Shown here: one piece after another, positions 1 to 6,422 of the stretch
How the letters are laid out: the number at the start of each line of letters is the position of its first letter
Numbering within the stretch: position 1 is the first letter of the stretch
Assembly: GCA_900553365.1 (NCBI GenBank)
Contig: USDL01000034.1
Coordinates: 1-7,633, forward strand
Reading direction: 5' to 3'
Length of the DNA stretch: 7,633 nt
From: an uncultured Clostridium sp.
GTDB lineage: Bacteria > Bacillota > Clostridia > TANB77 > CAG-508
Translations under genes and position numbers: made by a program
Notes under the pieces: generated by a model
Database searches by the model: none
What the model was told of the DNA's origin: nothing
What the model saw: the letters and a program-made list of their open reading frames with translations, nothing else

Positions 1-131
1 ATGCTCAAAACGGAGCTGCAGCTGGAGCTACTGAAGGAACAGAAGCAAATGCAGAAAATGGTGGAAACAACGGAACAGTGTATGATGCAGATTATAAAGT
101 AGAAGACGACGGAAACAACGACAACAAATAA
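1..131 (+). CDS. dnaK: DnaK (Hsp70) chaperone, C-terminal tail only
   Basis: This is the 3' end of a gene that begins before the window; the codons are in frame from position 3 and end at TAA 129-131, giving 42 residues. The visible part is the flexible tail of Hsp70: an Ala/Gly/Asn-rich low-complexity linker followed by the acidic ending VYDADYKVEDDG and a short Asn/Asp run. Bacterial DnaK proteins typically end in a VVDADYxxVDDD-like motif, and dnaJ follows immediately, so the identification is good although no ATPase or substrate-binding domain is in view. DnaK is the cytosolic ATP-driven chaperone that works with DnaJ and GrpE. The tail is unusual only in being Asn-rich. The call rests on the terminal motif and on context. 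Confidence 0.88.
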   Translation, partial: AQNGAAAGATEGTEANAENGGNNGTVYDADYKVEDDGNNDNK

Positions 132-139
132 AGGAAGTA

Positions 140-166
140 TGGAACGGCCATTTTAAAGCCGTTCCA
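140..166 (+). terminator. Inverted repeat after dnaK, candidate weak terminator or attenuator
   Basis: A perfect 9-bp GC-containing stem (TGGAACGGC at 140-148 pairing with GCCGTTCCA at 158-166) encloses a 9-nt loop, starting 8 nt after the dnaK stop codon. The only T-run downstream is TTTT at 175-178, eight bases after the stem, so it is not a classical intrinsic terminator. It could lower dnaJ expression relative to dnaK by partial termination, or stabilise or process the dnaK mRNA end. The structure is seen; its role is inferred. Confidence 0.45.
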
Positions 167-210
167 CCTATCACTTTTGCAAATTATATGTGTATTACAA
201 ACTCAAACTA

Positions 211-277
211 GCCAAACGCAGGAGTTATATATTTTTTTCTTGAGAACAAAACATATATAACTCCAACGAGATTTGGC
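211..277 (+). promoter_or_regulatory. Two-tier hairpin in the dnaK-dnaJ spacer
   Basis: A perfect 12-bp inverted repeat (GGAGTTATATAT at 221-232, ATATATAACTCC at 253-264) is nested inside a second 6-bp repeat (GCCAAA at 211-216, TTTGGC at 272-277). The inner stem can be lengthened past one mismatch by TTTT (234-237) against AAAA (248-251, interrupted only by loop bases beyond). There is no T-tract after the 3' arm, so it does not look like a terminator. The 3' arm contains ACTCC (260-264), which could alternatively pair with GGAGT (316-320) of the dnaJ ribosome binding site. It may be an mRNA processing or stability element, a translation switch, or a protein-binding palindrome. The repeat is seen directly; any function is inference. 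Confidence 0.5.
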
Positions 278-314
278 GGATTATAAAAGGAATATAGATG
301 TAATTTACAAAAAA

Positions 315-319
315 AGGAG
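315..319 (+). promoter_or_regulatory. Ribosome binding site that fixes the dnaJ start
   Basis: AGGAG at 315-319 lies 10 nt before ATG 330. The longer reading frame opens at a TTG at 273, which has no Shine-Dalgarno sequence upstream, lies inside the hairpin's 3' arm, and would add 19 residues before the universally conserved J-domain start. ATG 330 is therefore taken as the start. Confidence 0.85.
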
Positions 320-329
320 TAAAGTTAAA

Positions 330-1520
330 ATGGCAAATAAAAGAGATTATTATGAGGTTTTGGGCGTTGATAAAAATGTGAGCGACGAAGAACTAAAAAA
401 AGCATATAGAAGACTTGCAAAAAAATATCACCCAGATGCAAATCCAGATAATAAAAAAGAAGCAGAGGAAAAGTTTAAAGAAGTTTCAGAAGCTTATGAA
501 ACTTTATCAGATCCACAAAAAAGAAAAATGTATGACCAATTTGGACCAGATGGACCACAAGGCTTTGGCGGTGGTGCAGGAGGACCAGGTGGAGGATATT
601 ATTCATATACTTCTTCTGGATTTAATGGATTTAATGGCTTTAATGGTTTTGATGATTTTGGAGATATAAACGATATATTCTCTAGTTTTTTCGGTGGAGG
701 AGCAGGATTTGGTTCAAGAGCATCAAGTTCTAGAAGAAAAGCAACAGGTCCAAGAAAAGGTAGAGATTTAAAATATAATTTGGATATAACTTTTGAAGAA
801 GCCTTTTTAGGAGTAAAAAAGGAAATAACAATTTCAAGAGATGAGGAATGTCCTACTTGCCATGGAGAAAAAGCAAAATCAGGTACAAAACCATCTACAT
901 GTAGTGCTTGCCATGGAACAGGTAAGGTTACACAAACTGTTTCAACAATTTTGGGGCAAATGCAAACTACAAAAACTTGCCCAGAATGTGGTGGAGAAGG
1001 CGTAAAAATTGAAGAAAAATGTCCAGATTGTAAAGGCAAAGGAACAATTCGTAAAACTGTAAAAATTAAAGTTACAATACCAGCGGGAATAGATAATGAA
1101 CAAATTGTTGCACTAAAAGGTGAAGGGGAATCAGGAATAAAAGGTGGACCAAGAGGCGACTTATACATAGTTGTAACAGTTAGAAATCATAGAGTATTTA
1201 AAAGAGATGGAAGAAATGTAACATGTGAAGTGCCAATTACATTTACACAAGCAACTTTAGGTGCGGATTTAAAAATACCTATGGTAGATGGAACAACTGA
1301 AAATTATAGAATTCCAGAAGGTACACAAAGTGGAACAAGATTTGCAATAAGAGGAAAAGGATTTAAGTCAGTAAATAGTACTGCACAAGGAGATTTAATT
1401 TTCACTGTAACCGTGCAGATACCAAAGAAATTAACTGCGGAACAAAGGGAATTATTAAACAAGCTTGCACAAACAATGAATGAACAGCCACCAGTAAAAA
1501 AGAGAGGAATATTTGGATAA
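330..1520 (+). CDS. dnaJ: Chaperone protein DnaJ (type I Hsp40)
   Basis: DnaJ is the cytosolic J-domain co-chaperone that delivers unfolded clients to DnaK and stimulates its ATPase. The 396-residue protein has the full type I layout: a J domain (residues 1-70) with the catalytic HPD motif at 34-36; a Gly/Phe-rich linker (about 72-150) with three FNG repeats; four zinc-binding CxxC motifs at C174/C177, C191/C194, C217/C220 and C231/C234; then the beta-rich client-binding C-terminal domain and a basic end (VKKRGIFG). Length is normal for the family. The first zinc motif reads CPTCHGEK, so the usual last glycine of CxxCxGxG is lysine; the other three keep the pattern. The gene follows dnaK by 198 nt and is closed by an intrinsic terminator at 1521-1547. 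No own promoter was recognised, so transcription from the dnaK operon is likely. Confidence 0.98.
   Translation: MANKRDYYEVLGVDKNVSDEELKKAYRRLAKKYHPDANPDNKKEAEEKFKEVSEAYETLSDPQKRKMYDQFGPDGPQGFGGGAGGPGGGYYSYTSSGFNGFNGFNGFDDFGDINDIFSSFFGGGAGFGSRASSSRRKATGPRKGRDLKYNLDITFEEAFLGVKKEITISRDEECPTCHGEKAKSGTKPSTCSACHGTGKVTQTVSTILGQMQTTKTCPECGGEGVKIEEKCPDCKGKGTIRKTVKIKVTIPAGIDNEQIVALKGEGESGIKGGPRGDLYIVVTVRNHRVFKRDGRNVTCEVPITFTQATLGADLKIPMVDGTTENYRIPEGTQSGTRFAIRGKGFKSVNSTAQGDLIFTVTVQIPKKLTAEQRELLNKLAQTMNEQPPVKKRGIFG
621..647 (+). repeat. Triple 9-nt tandem repeat in the dnaJ Gly/Phe linker
   Basis: Three consecutive copies of TTTAATGGN encode FNG three times (DnaJ residues 98-106), followed by the related TTTGATGAT. 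It is a small in-frame repeat that could expand or contract without breaking the gene, changing only the length of the flexible G/F linker. Confidence 0.8.
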
Positions 1521-1547
1521 AAAAAGCAGAACATCTGCTTTTTTTTT
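1521..1547 (+). terminator. Intrinsic terminator of the dnaK-dnaJ operon
   Basis: Immediately after the dnaJ stop codon, AAAAAGCAGA (1521-1530) pairs with TCTGCTTTTT (1534-1543) across a 3-nt ACA loop, and the T-run continues to 1547 (nine T from 1539). The A-run before the stem mirrors the T-run, so the element would also read as a terminator on the opposite strand. It separates the heat-shock operon from the next promoter. Confidence 0.92.
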
Positions 1548-1552
1548 AAGAC

Positions 1553-1581
1553 TTCACAAATGATGAAAAATATGGTAAAAT
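1553..1581 (+). promoter_or_regulatory. Sigma-A promoter for the HD-domain gene and rsmE
   Basis: The -35 box TTCACA (1553-1558, five of six matches to TTGACA) and the -10 box TAAAAT (1576-1581, five of six to TATAAT) are separated by an ideal 17 bp, with a TGG extended -10 at 1573-1575. It sits 6 nt after the dnaJ terminator. The expected transcript start is near 1588, leaving a short leader before ATG 1616. The strong RBS AGGAGG (1603-1608) is 7 nt before that ATG. Confidence 0.75.
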
Positions 1582-1615
1582 AGATATAGTTATATTTAGT
1601 TTAGGAGGCCGTTTT

Positions 1616-3895
1616 ATGGTAAGAATGAAAAAAACCGAACTAACATGGGATAAATACATGGATTATTTAATTGAAACAATTGATGAGAGTAAATTTATGA
1701 GAAGAGCTGAAACAAAACCTATGTCTACACCAAAGGCAGCAAGCGAATCTCACGTAACTTCAAGAGCAACACATTCAAAAATAGCTGCAAACATTGCTAA
1801 AAGGTTAGCAGATGGATTAGACTTAAATGGAGAATACATTTATGCAGGAATGTTAATGCATGATGCAGGACATCCATTTAGTGCACATGAGGGCGAAGAG
1901 ATATTTTCTAAGATTGGTAAAAGGAAAAATTGTGGATTTTTCCATCACAATGCTAAAGGAATAGAAGTAATTAGAGCAGAGGGTATTAGAGATAAAGCAA
2001 TTAACAAAATTCCAAACATTAATGAAACTCCAGAGTTAAGAGAACAGTTAGAAAAAGAGTTTGATTATTTCCTTGATGTAATAATTTCACATGATGGTGA
2101 AGCAACAAGAGGAGAGAGAAATAGAAAAGAGACTCCTTACCCAAGTATTCAAGATGCAATACGTGATAAATTAAGAAGGGCAAATTCTTATAATGATTAT
2201 AAATTTGTTGCACAAACTCCAGAAGGAAAACTTGCTAAGATGGCTGATGTAATAGCATATTTAGCAACAGATATACAAGATGGATTTAGAATAGGAATAA
2301 TTGATGATTTTGATGACGATTATTTAGCATTATTAGGTGAAATATTAACCACTGGATATTCAACAAGAGAAGGATATATTGCCTGTGCTAAAAATAAAAT
2401 TAAAGAAATAAAGGAAAGCAAACTAAGAGAGTTAAAATCTGACATGAAAAAGCCTGAAAACGAGAATATTCTAGCAAATGCAAATGATATTATAAAAACA
2501 GCAGAAAAACAAGGTATAAAGATAACTTCAATGCAAGAAGATGATGTACAAAAACTAAATGACATCTTGGAAGAAAAAGTTCAAAGTATTAAAGACAAAT
2601 CTGCTGACATGACAGAGGAAGAAAAACAATTCATGTATGCAGATGTTGCAAAGCTTAGAGAATTTGTTGGAAAAATGTTAAGCATAAATTCATCAGTAGT
2701 GTATGAAGTAACAAGTAGAATGCAAGAGTACTTTATAAACGACATAATAACTGAAACAAGAGCTAAAACAGAGGAGAAAGAAAAAACAATATTAGAATTA
2801 AAGGATAAACTTGAATTAAATCCATATGATACTGAATTAAGAAAACAGCTTGAAGATGAAGAGAAAGATACTCCAGTTAATCCTAAATTTTCTTACAAAG
2901 CGGAAAAATTATTTGATAACATCAAAAATTTAAACTATAAAAAAATAGTGCAATATACAAAATGGGATTACCAAATGGAACAACAACCAAAAGCTGCAAA
3001 AGAATTAGTTATACATGTAGCAAAAGCATTAAAAGAAACTGGTGCAATTAGAAATAAATTTTATGATAGGACAATTAGAAATGAAGTAGAGCCAGAAGCA
3101 CTAAAATACATGAAAGTTAAACCACTTGATGAAGCACAATATGAAGAAAATCAAAAACAATATGGAATTAAGAACATAAAAGGTGCTAGAAAAGTTGGAA
3201 GCGATGAAAGACTTAAAATGAAAGGAAAAAATGCTTTTGAAAACAGAAAACATGAATTATGTAAAGAAGTTTATTATAGTGTTCAAAAAGAAGGAGATAA
3301 TTTTGCTATAAAATATAATAATGTATTTGCAGCAATTCCAACAACTGTTACAATGGTTGTAGACGAAGCAATAAAATATGATGAAGACTTTGCACAAAGT
3401 GTAAAAGTTACACGTGATATGATAAAAACAGATTATGAAGGCAGAATGGATGATATAGATAATCCCGAAGAACAAAAGAAATTTGCCAGAAAACTTGTAG
3501 CACAAGGAGAATACACACAGGAACAAGCTGAGACAATTATAAAAAAAGCATTGAGGGAGTTTGGATATTTAGAAAGATATGAAGAAGAAGAAAATAGAAA
3601 CAATCAAAAAGAATTACTAGAACAATATGGAACAATGGATGAAGTAGTAAAACACAGAGATGAAATAATACAAAATAGAATAGAGCAAGCAAGAAATAAC
3701 ATAGAAGACGCAATGTCATACCAATTAGCTATTGACTATATAAGTGGTATGACAGATAGAAGCTTTAACGATTTAGCAATAAGAACTGGTTATATGACGT
3801 ATGACGATTTAAATGCAAAAAGAGGAACTACAAGAAGTGCTTCAGTTATGGATTTGATTGCTAAAAACAAAAATGAAAACGGAGAAGAAAGATAA
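1616..3895 (+). CDS. Large dGTPase-like HD-domain phosphohydrolase
   Basis: This is probably a dNTP triphosphohydrolase (dGTPase family, cytosolic, metal-dependent, dNTP to nucleoside plus triphosphate). The HD metal site is complete: H53 in SRATHS, H82-D83 in MLMHDAGHPF, and D211 in MADVIAYLATD. The family's GFxHN signature is present (H111-N112 in FFHHNAKG), as is ISHDGE at 157-161. Near the C-terminus DYISGMTDR (707-715) matches the DYIAGMTDR motif typical of dGTPase C-terminal regions. At 759 residues it is far longer than the usual roughly 330-500; the extra length is a charged, helix-rich stretch (about 240-600) with coiled-coil-like Glu/Lys segments. ATG 1616 is chosen because AGGAGG lies 7 nt upstream; M4 would be worse spaced. 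It has its own promoter, and rsmE follows after 14 nt. Family membership is fairly sure; the true substrate and the role of the insertion are unknown. Confidence 0.85.
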   Translation: MVRMKKTELTWDKYMDYLIETIDESKFMRRAETKPMSTPKAASESHVTSRATHSKIAANIAKRLADGLDLNGEYIYAGMLMHDAGHPFSAHEGEEIFSKIGKRKNCGFFHHNAKGIEVIRAEGIRDKAINKIPNINETPELREQLEKEFDYFLDVIISHDGEATRGERNRKETPYPSIQDAIRDKLRRANSYNDYKFVAQTPEGKLAKMADVIAYLATDIQDGFRIGIIDDFDDDYLALLGEILTTGYSTREGYIACAKNKIKEIKESKLRELKSDMKKPENENILANANDIIKTAEKQGIKITSMQEDDVQKLNDILEEKVQSIKDKSADMTEEEKQFMYADVAKLREFVGKMLSINSSVVYEVTSRMQEYFINDIITETRAKTEEKEKTILELKDKLELNPYDTELRKQLEDEEKDTPVNPKFSYKAEKLFDNIKNLNYKKIVQYTKWDYQMEQQPKAAKELVIHVAKALKETGAIRNKFYDRTIRNEVEPEALKYMKVKPLDEAQYEENQKQYGIKNIKGARKVGSDERLKMKGKNAFENRKHELCKEVYYSVQKEGDNFAIKYNNVFAAIPTTVTMVVDEAIKYDEDFAQSVKVTRDMIKTDYEGRMDDIDNPEEQKKFARKLVAQGEYTQEQAETIIKKALREFGYLERYEEEENRNNQKELLEQYGTMDEVVKHRDEIIQNRIEQARNNIEDAMSYQLAIDYISGMTDRSFNDLAIRTGYMTYDDLNAKRGTTRSASVMDLIAKNKNENGEER

Positions 3896-3909
3896 ATAAA
3901 GGAGAAAAT

Positions 3910-4650
3910 ATGCCAAAGTTTTTTATACAAGCAAGTCAAATGCAAGATGATAAAATAACTTTAATTGGCGAAGATGTAAAGCATATTGCAAATGTTTTGA
4001 GAAAACAGATTGGAGACGAAATAAACATTTGCAATATTGTTACGTCTGAAAATTATTTATGCCAAATTAAAGATATAAACAAAGAAAAAATAGAATGTAA
4101 TGTAATTAAAATGTTACAGTCAGAGGCTGAACCTAATACTGAGATTACAATATTTCAAGGGTTACCAAAGGCTGAAAAAATGGAACTCATTATTCAAAAA
4201 TGTACAGAACTAGGTGCAAAATCTTTTATTCCAGTAGAAATGGAACGCTGTGTTGTAAAATTAGATAGTAAAGCACAAGCAAAGAAAATAGAAAGATGGC
4301 AAAAAATTGCTGAAACAGCAGCTAAACAAAGTGGAAGAGACGCAATTCCAACAGTAGAAAAATTAATAAATTTGCAAAAAGTATGTAATTTGATTCAAAA
4401 ATATGATATAGTATTATTGGCTTATGAAAACGAGAAAAATACAACATTAAAACAAGTTCTAAAACAAATAGATAAAAAACAAAATTTAAAAATAGGTATA
4501 ATAATTGGTCCTGAAGGCGGAATTGCCGAAAAAGAAGCTCAGTTATTGCAAAATGCAGGAGCAAAGATAATAACTTTAGGAAATAGAATTTTAAGAACTG
4601 AAACAGTTGGATTAGTTATGACAGGAATTTTAATGTATGAATTAGAATAA
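3910..4650 (+). CDS. rsmE: 16S rRNA (uracil1498-N3)-methyltransferase RsmE
   Basis: RsmE is a SPOUT-class enzyme that uses S-adenosylmethionine to methylate N3 of U1498 in helix 44 of 16S rRNA, in the assembled 30S subunit. The 246-residue length is typical. The N-terminal part (1-70) fits the small PUA-like RNA-binding domain. The SPOUT domain shows the family motifs LPKAEKMELIIQKCTELG (85-102), AAKQSGR (137-143), the SAM-knot GPEGG (200-204) and LGNRILRTET (223-232) followed by the last helix. The RBS AAAGGAG (3898-3904) stands 5 nt before ATG. It lies 14 nt after the HD-domain gene, so the two are likely co-transcribed. In many Firmicutes rsmE follows dnaJ-prmA; prmA is not present here. 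Confidence 0.96.
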   Translation: MPKFFIQASQMQDDKITLIGEDVKHIANVLRKQIGDEINICNIVTSENYLCQIKDINKEKIECNVIKMLQSEAEPNTEITIFQGLPKAEKMELIIQKCTELGAKSFIPVEMERCVVKLDSKAQAKKIERWQKIAETAAKQSGRDAIPTVEKLINLQKVCNLIQKYDIVLLAYENEKNTTLKQVLKQIDKKQNLKIGIIIGPEGGIAEKEAQLLQNAGAKIITLGNRILRTETVGLVMTGILMYELE

Positions 4651-4665
4651 TACCAAAAGAAAGGT

Positions 4666-4669
4666 AGGA
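4666..4669 (+). promoter_or_regulatory. Ribosome binding site supporting a GTG start at 4678
   Basis: AGGA (within AAGGTAGGA, 4661-4669) is 8 nt before GTG 4678 but 20 nt before the next candidate, ATG 4690. The spacing favours the GTG start, which makes this the only non-ATG start among the genes here. Confidence 0.6.
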
Positions 4670-4677
4670 ACACAAAA

Positions 4678-5535
4678 GTGAAAAAAAATATGTTAAAAGA
4701 CATTGAAAACATAAAGCAAGAAAGAAAACTATCAAAAGAAACAGAAAAAATAATTAAAAATGAGCTTATTGCATACTGGGCTATTGGTATTTCTTTTATT
4801 ATTTTAATCATGATATTTCAAATAGCGACAAGTGCTTTACCCAAAAATATAGCAATCAAAATATATAATGTGTGTTCAATAGAATTATTAATTTTTACTA
4901 TAGTAGTATTTGAAGTTGCATACAAAAAAGATAATGGAAAGCTTGCATTATGCGGAGTTGAAACCTTAGTAATATCAATATATACTCTTTTTGCTCCTTA
5001 TGTTTTTTATGTATTTAGCGATATTGTTAAATATATTCAAATAGCTGTTATTGATGTGTATTATATTATAAAAATAATAGCAACATATTGCCTAGAAAAG
5101 AAAAAATACCTATTAGAAAAAAGCGACATAACTGAAATAATAAAGAAAGAAAGCCAAGATAATAAGGCTGAAGAAGAAAAAGAAAAAATCTTAAAGAAAA
5201 TTGAAAAAAACAACAAAGAAAAAGAAACAAAAGGAAAAAATCAAGCAAAAACAAGAAAAACTAAAACATCAGCAAAAGAAAAAACTAAAACAAACCAAAC
5301 TACAAAGAAGACAACTACAAGAGGAAGACCTAAAAAAACAGAAACTACAAAAAATGCACAAAAAGAAAAGCAAAACAAAAATGATGAAAATATAAAGAAA
5401 TCAGCAAGTACGAAGAAAACAAAAACAACAAAAACACCTAAAAAAGTAGAAAGCAATACAAAAACAGTTAAAAAGACAACAACAACGAAAAGAAAACCTG
5501 CAACTACAAAGGCAGTAGAAAAGGAGATTAAATAA
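4678..5535 (+). CDS. Unrecognised membrane protein with Lys/Thr-rich AT-hook tail
   Basis: I do not recognise this 285-residue protein. Residues 1-30 are charged. Four hydrophobic segments follow (about 31-50, 62-82, 89-113 and 115-137), consistent with a four-span membrane domain. From about 140 to the end it is extremely basic and low in complexity: first a Lys/Glu helix-forming stretch (145-185), then Lys/Thr/Ala repeats resembling eukaryotic histone H1 tails. RGRPKK at 215-220 is an exact AT-hook core, the motif that binds the minor groove of AT-rich DNA; a looser KRKP copy is at 271-274. There is no signal peptidase site that I can see. It begins 27 nt after rsmE and its stop overlaps the yicC start (TAATG), so it is in the operon. 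A membrane-tethered nucleic-acid-binding protein is an inference; the tail could equally contact RNA or acidic surfaces. Confidence 0.8.
   Translation: MKKNMLKDIENIKQERKLSKETEKIIKNELIAYWAIGISFIILIMIFQIATSALPKNIAIKIYNVCSIELLIFTIVVFEVAYKKDNGKLALCGVETLVISIYTLFAPYVFYVFSDIVKYIQIAVIDVYYIIKIIATYCLEKKKYLLEKSDITEIIKKESQDNKAEEEKEKILKKIEKNNKEKETKGKNQAKTRKTKTSAKEKTKTNQTTKKTTTRGRPKKTETTKNAQKEKQNKNDENIKKSASTKKTKTTKTPKKVESNTKTVKKTTTTKRKPATTKAVEKEIK
5202..5523 (+). repeat. Low-complexity A-rich tract encoding the Lys/Thr tail
   Basis: This part of the gene is almost free of T on the coding strand and consists mainly of AAA, ACA, ACT, GAA and AAG/AAC codons, with recurring KKTTT-, TKT- and KKTK-type units. 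The two closest copies are KKTTTRGRPKK (residues 210-220) and KKTTTTKRKP (265-274). Such tracts arise and change length easily by slippage; they also produce long open frames in other frames and on the opposite strand that are not genes. Confidence 0.7.
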
Positions 5536-6413
5536 TGTTAAGAAGCATGACAGGATATGGCAGAGCCACTTATGAAATAGATGCACGAGAATATGTTGTA
5601 GAAATAAAATCAGTAAATAATAGATATAGCGATATATCTATTAAAATGCCTAGAAGCATAAGCTTTCTAGAAGATAAAATAAAGAAGCTAATATCAAATG
5701 CAATTACTAGGGGAAAAATAGAAGTGTTTGTTAGCTTTACAAATAATAGTGATATAGGAAGAAACATAGAAATAAATAGAGAAATAGCAAAAAGATATAT
5801 AGAAGAAATGAGAAAACTAGCTAGTGAGCAAAATATTAATTCAAATATAGAAGTAATAGATGTAATGAAAATGCCAGATGTTTTAAACACAAAGATAGAT
5901 GAAACAGCAGAAGAGGTAATAAAAGAAGAATTAATAATATGCACAAATGAAGCAATAAAGAATTTTATAAGCATGAGAGAAGTTGAAGGAGAAAAGATAA
6001 AAGAAGATTTAGAAAAAAGAATAAATGTAATTTCAGAAAAAATTAATAAAATTAATTCAATTTCTACTGGACTTGTTGAAGAATATATAGTAAAATTAGA
6101 GAAGAGAGTAAATGAATTGCTTAAACCAAATGTTGTAGATGAGACTCGATTAGCTCAAGAAATAGTAATTTATTCAGATAAATGTTCTGTTGAAGAAGAA
6201 ATAACGAGAATGAAAAGCCATATATCACAGTTCTTAAGCTTGCTTGATAAAGATAATAGCAATGGCAAAAGAATCGATTTTCTAATTCAAGAAATGAATA
6301 GAGAAACAAATACAATAGGTTCAAAAGCAAATAATTTAGAAATAACAAATTATGTTGTAGATATAAAAACAGAATTAGAAAACATACGTGAACAAATACA
6401 AAACATAGAATAG
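5535..6413 (+). CDS. yicC: YicC/YloC-family endoribonuclease
   Basis: The family consists of cytosolic oligomeric endoribonucleases implicated in small-RNA and mRNA turnover (E. coli YicC, B. subtilis YloC). The 292-residue length is typical. The N-terminal YicC domain opens with MLRSMTGYGRA and carries VEIKSVNNRY..DI..KMPR (22-40) and RGKIEV (59-64). The C-terminal DUF1732 half ends in the highly conserved block NRETNTIGSKANNLEITN..VDIK.ELENIREQIQNIE. A central Glu/Lys-rich helical part links the two. ATG 5535 overlaps the preceding stop codon by one base, with AAGGAG (5521-5526) 8 nt upstream, indicating translational coupling to the AT-hook membrane protein. remA follows after 9 nt, as in Bacillus and Clostridia. 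Nothing is missing; the stop is TAG. Confidence 0.96.
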   Translation: MLRSMTGYGRATYEIDAREYVVEIKSVNNRYSDISIKMPRSISFLEDKIKKLISNAITRGKIEVFVSFTNNSDIGRNIEINREIAKRYIEEMRKLASEQNINSNIEVIDVMKMPDVLNTKIDETAEEVIKEELIICTNEAIKNFISMREVEGEKIKEDLEKRINVISEKINKINSISTGLVEEYIVKLEKRVNELLKPNVVDETRLAQEIVIYSDKCSVEEEITRMKSHISQFLSLLDKDNSNGKRIDFLIQEMNRETNTIGSKANNLEITNYVVDIKTELENIREQIQNIE

Positions 6414-6422
6414 GAGGCAATT

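Noticed and set aside
188..211. A 7-codon ATG frame in the dnaK-dnaJ spacer
   Set aside because: It has no ribosome binding site and is too short to support as a leader peptide.
273..329. TTG start at 273 that would lengthen DnaJ by 19 residues
   Set aside because: There is no Shine-Dalgarno sequence before it, it overlaps a stable hairpin, and DnaJ normally starts just before the J domain, matching ATG 330 with AGGAG upstream.
132..329. CIRCE operator (HrcA site) or separate promoter before dnaJ
   Set aside because: The inverted repeat present does not match TTAGCACTC-N9-GAGTGCTAA, and no -35/-10 pair with acceptable spacing was found.
599..1168. A 189-codon open frame on the minus strand across dnaJ
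   Set aside because: It lies wholly inside the well-supported dnaJ coding region, has no ribosome binding site or family resemblance, and comes from codon bias of the real gene.
1616..3895. The HD-domain protein as part of a phage-defence island
   Set aside because: dGTPase relatives can act in defence, but all neighbours are core housekeeping genes and there are no mobile or defence genes nearby.
4651..4666. TACC/GGTA short inverted repeat after rsmE as a terminator
   Set aside because: It has only 4 bp and no T-run; read-through into the next gene is more likely.
5201..5395. A second plus-strand open frame rich in Lys/Gln inside the AT-hook protein gene, with mirror frames on the minus strand
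   Set aside because: These are by-products of the A-rich low-complexity tract; the main frame has the start signal, the membrane domain and the coupling to yicC.
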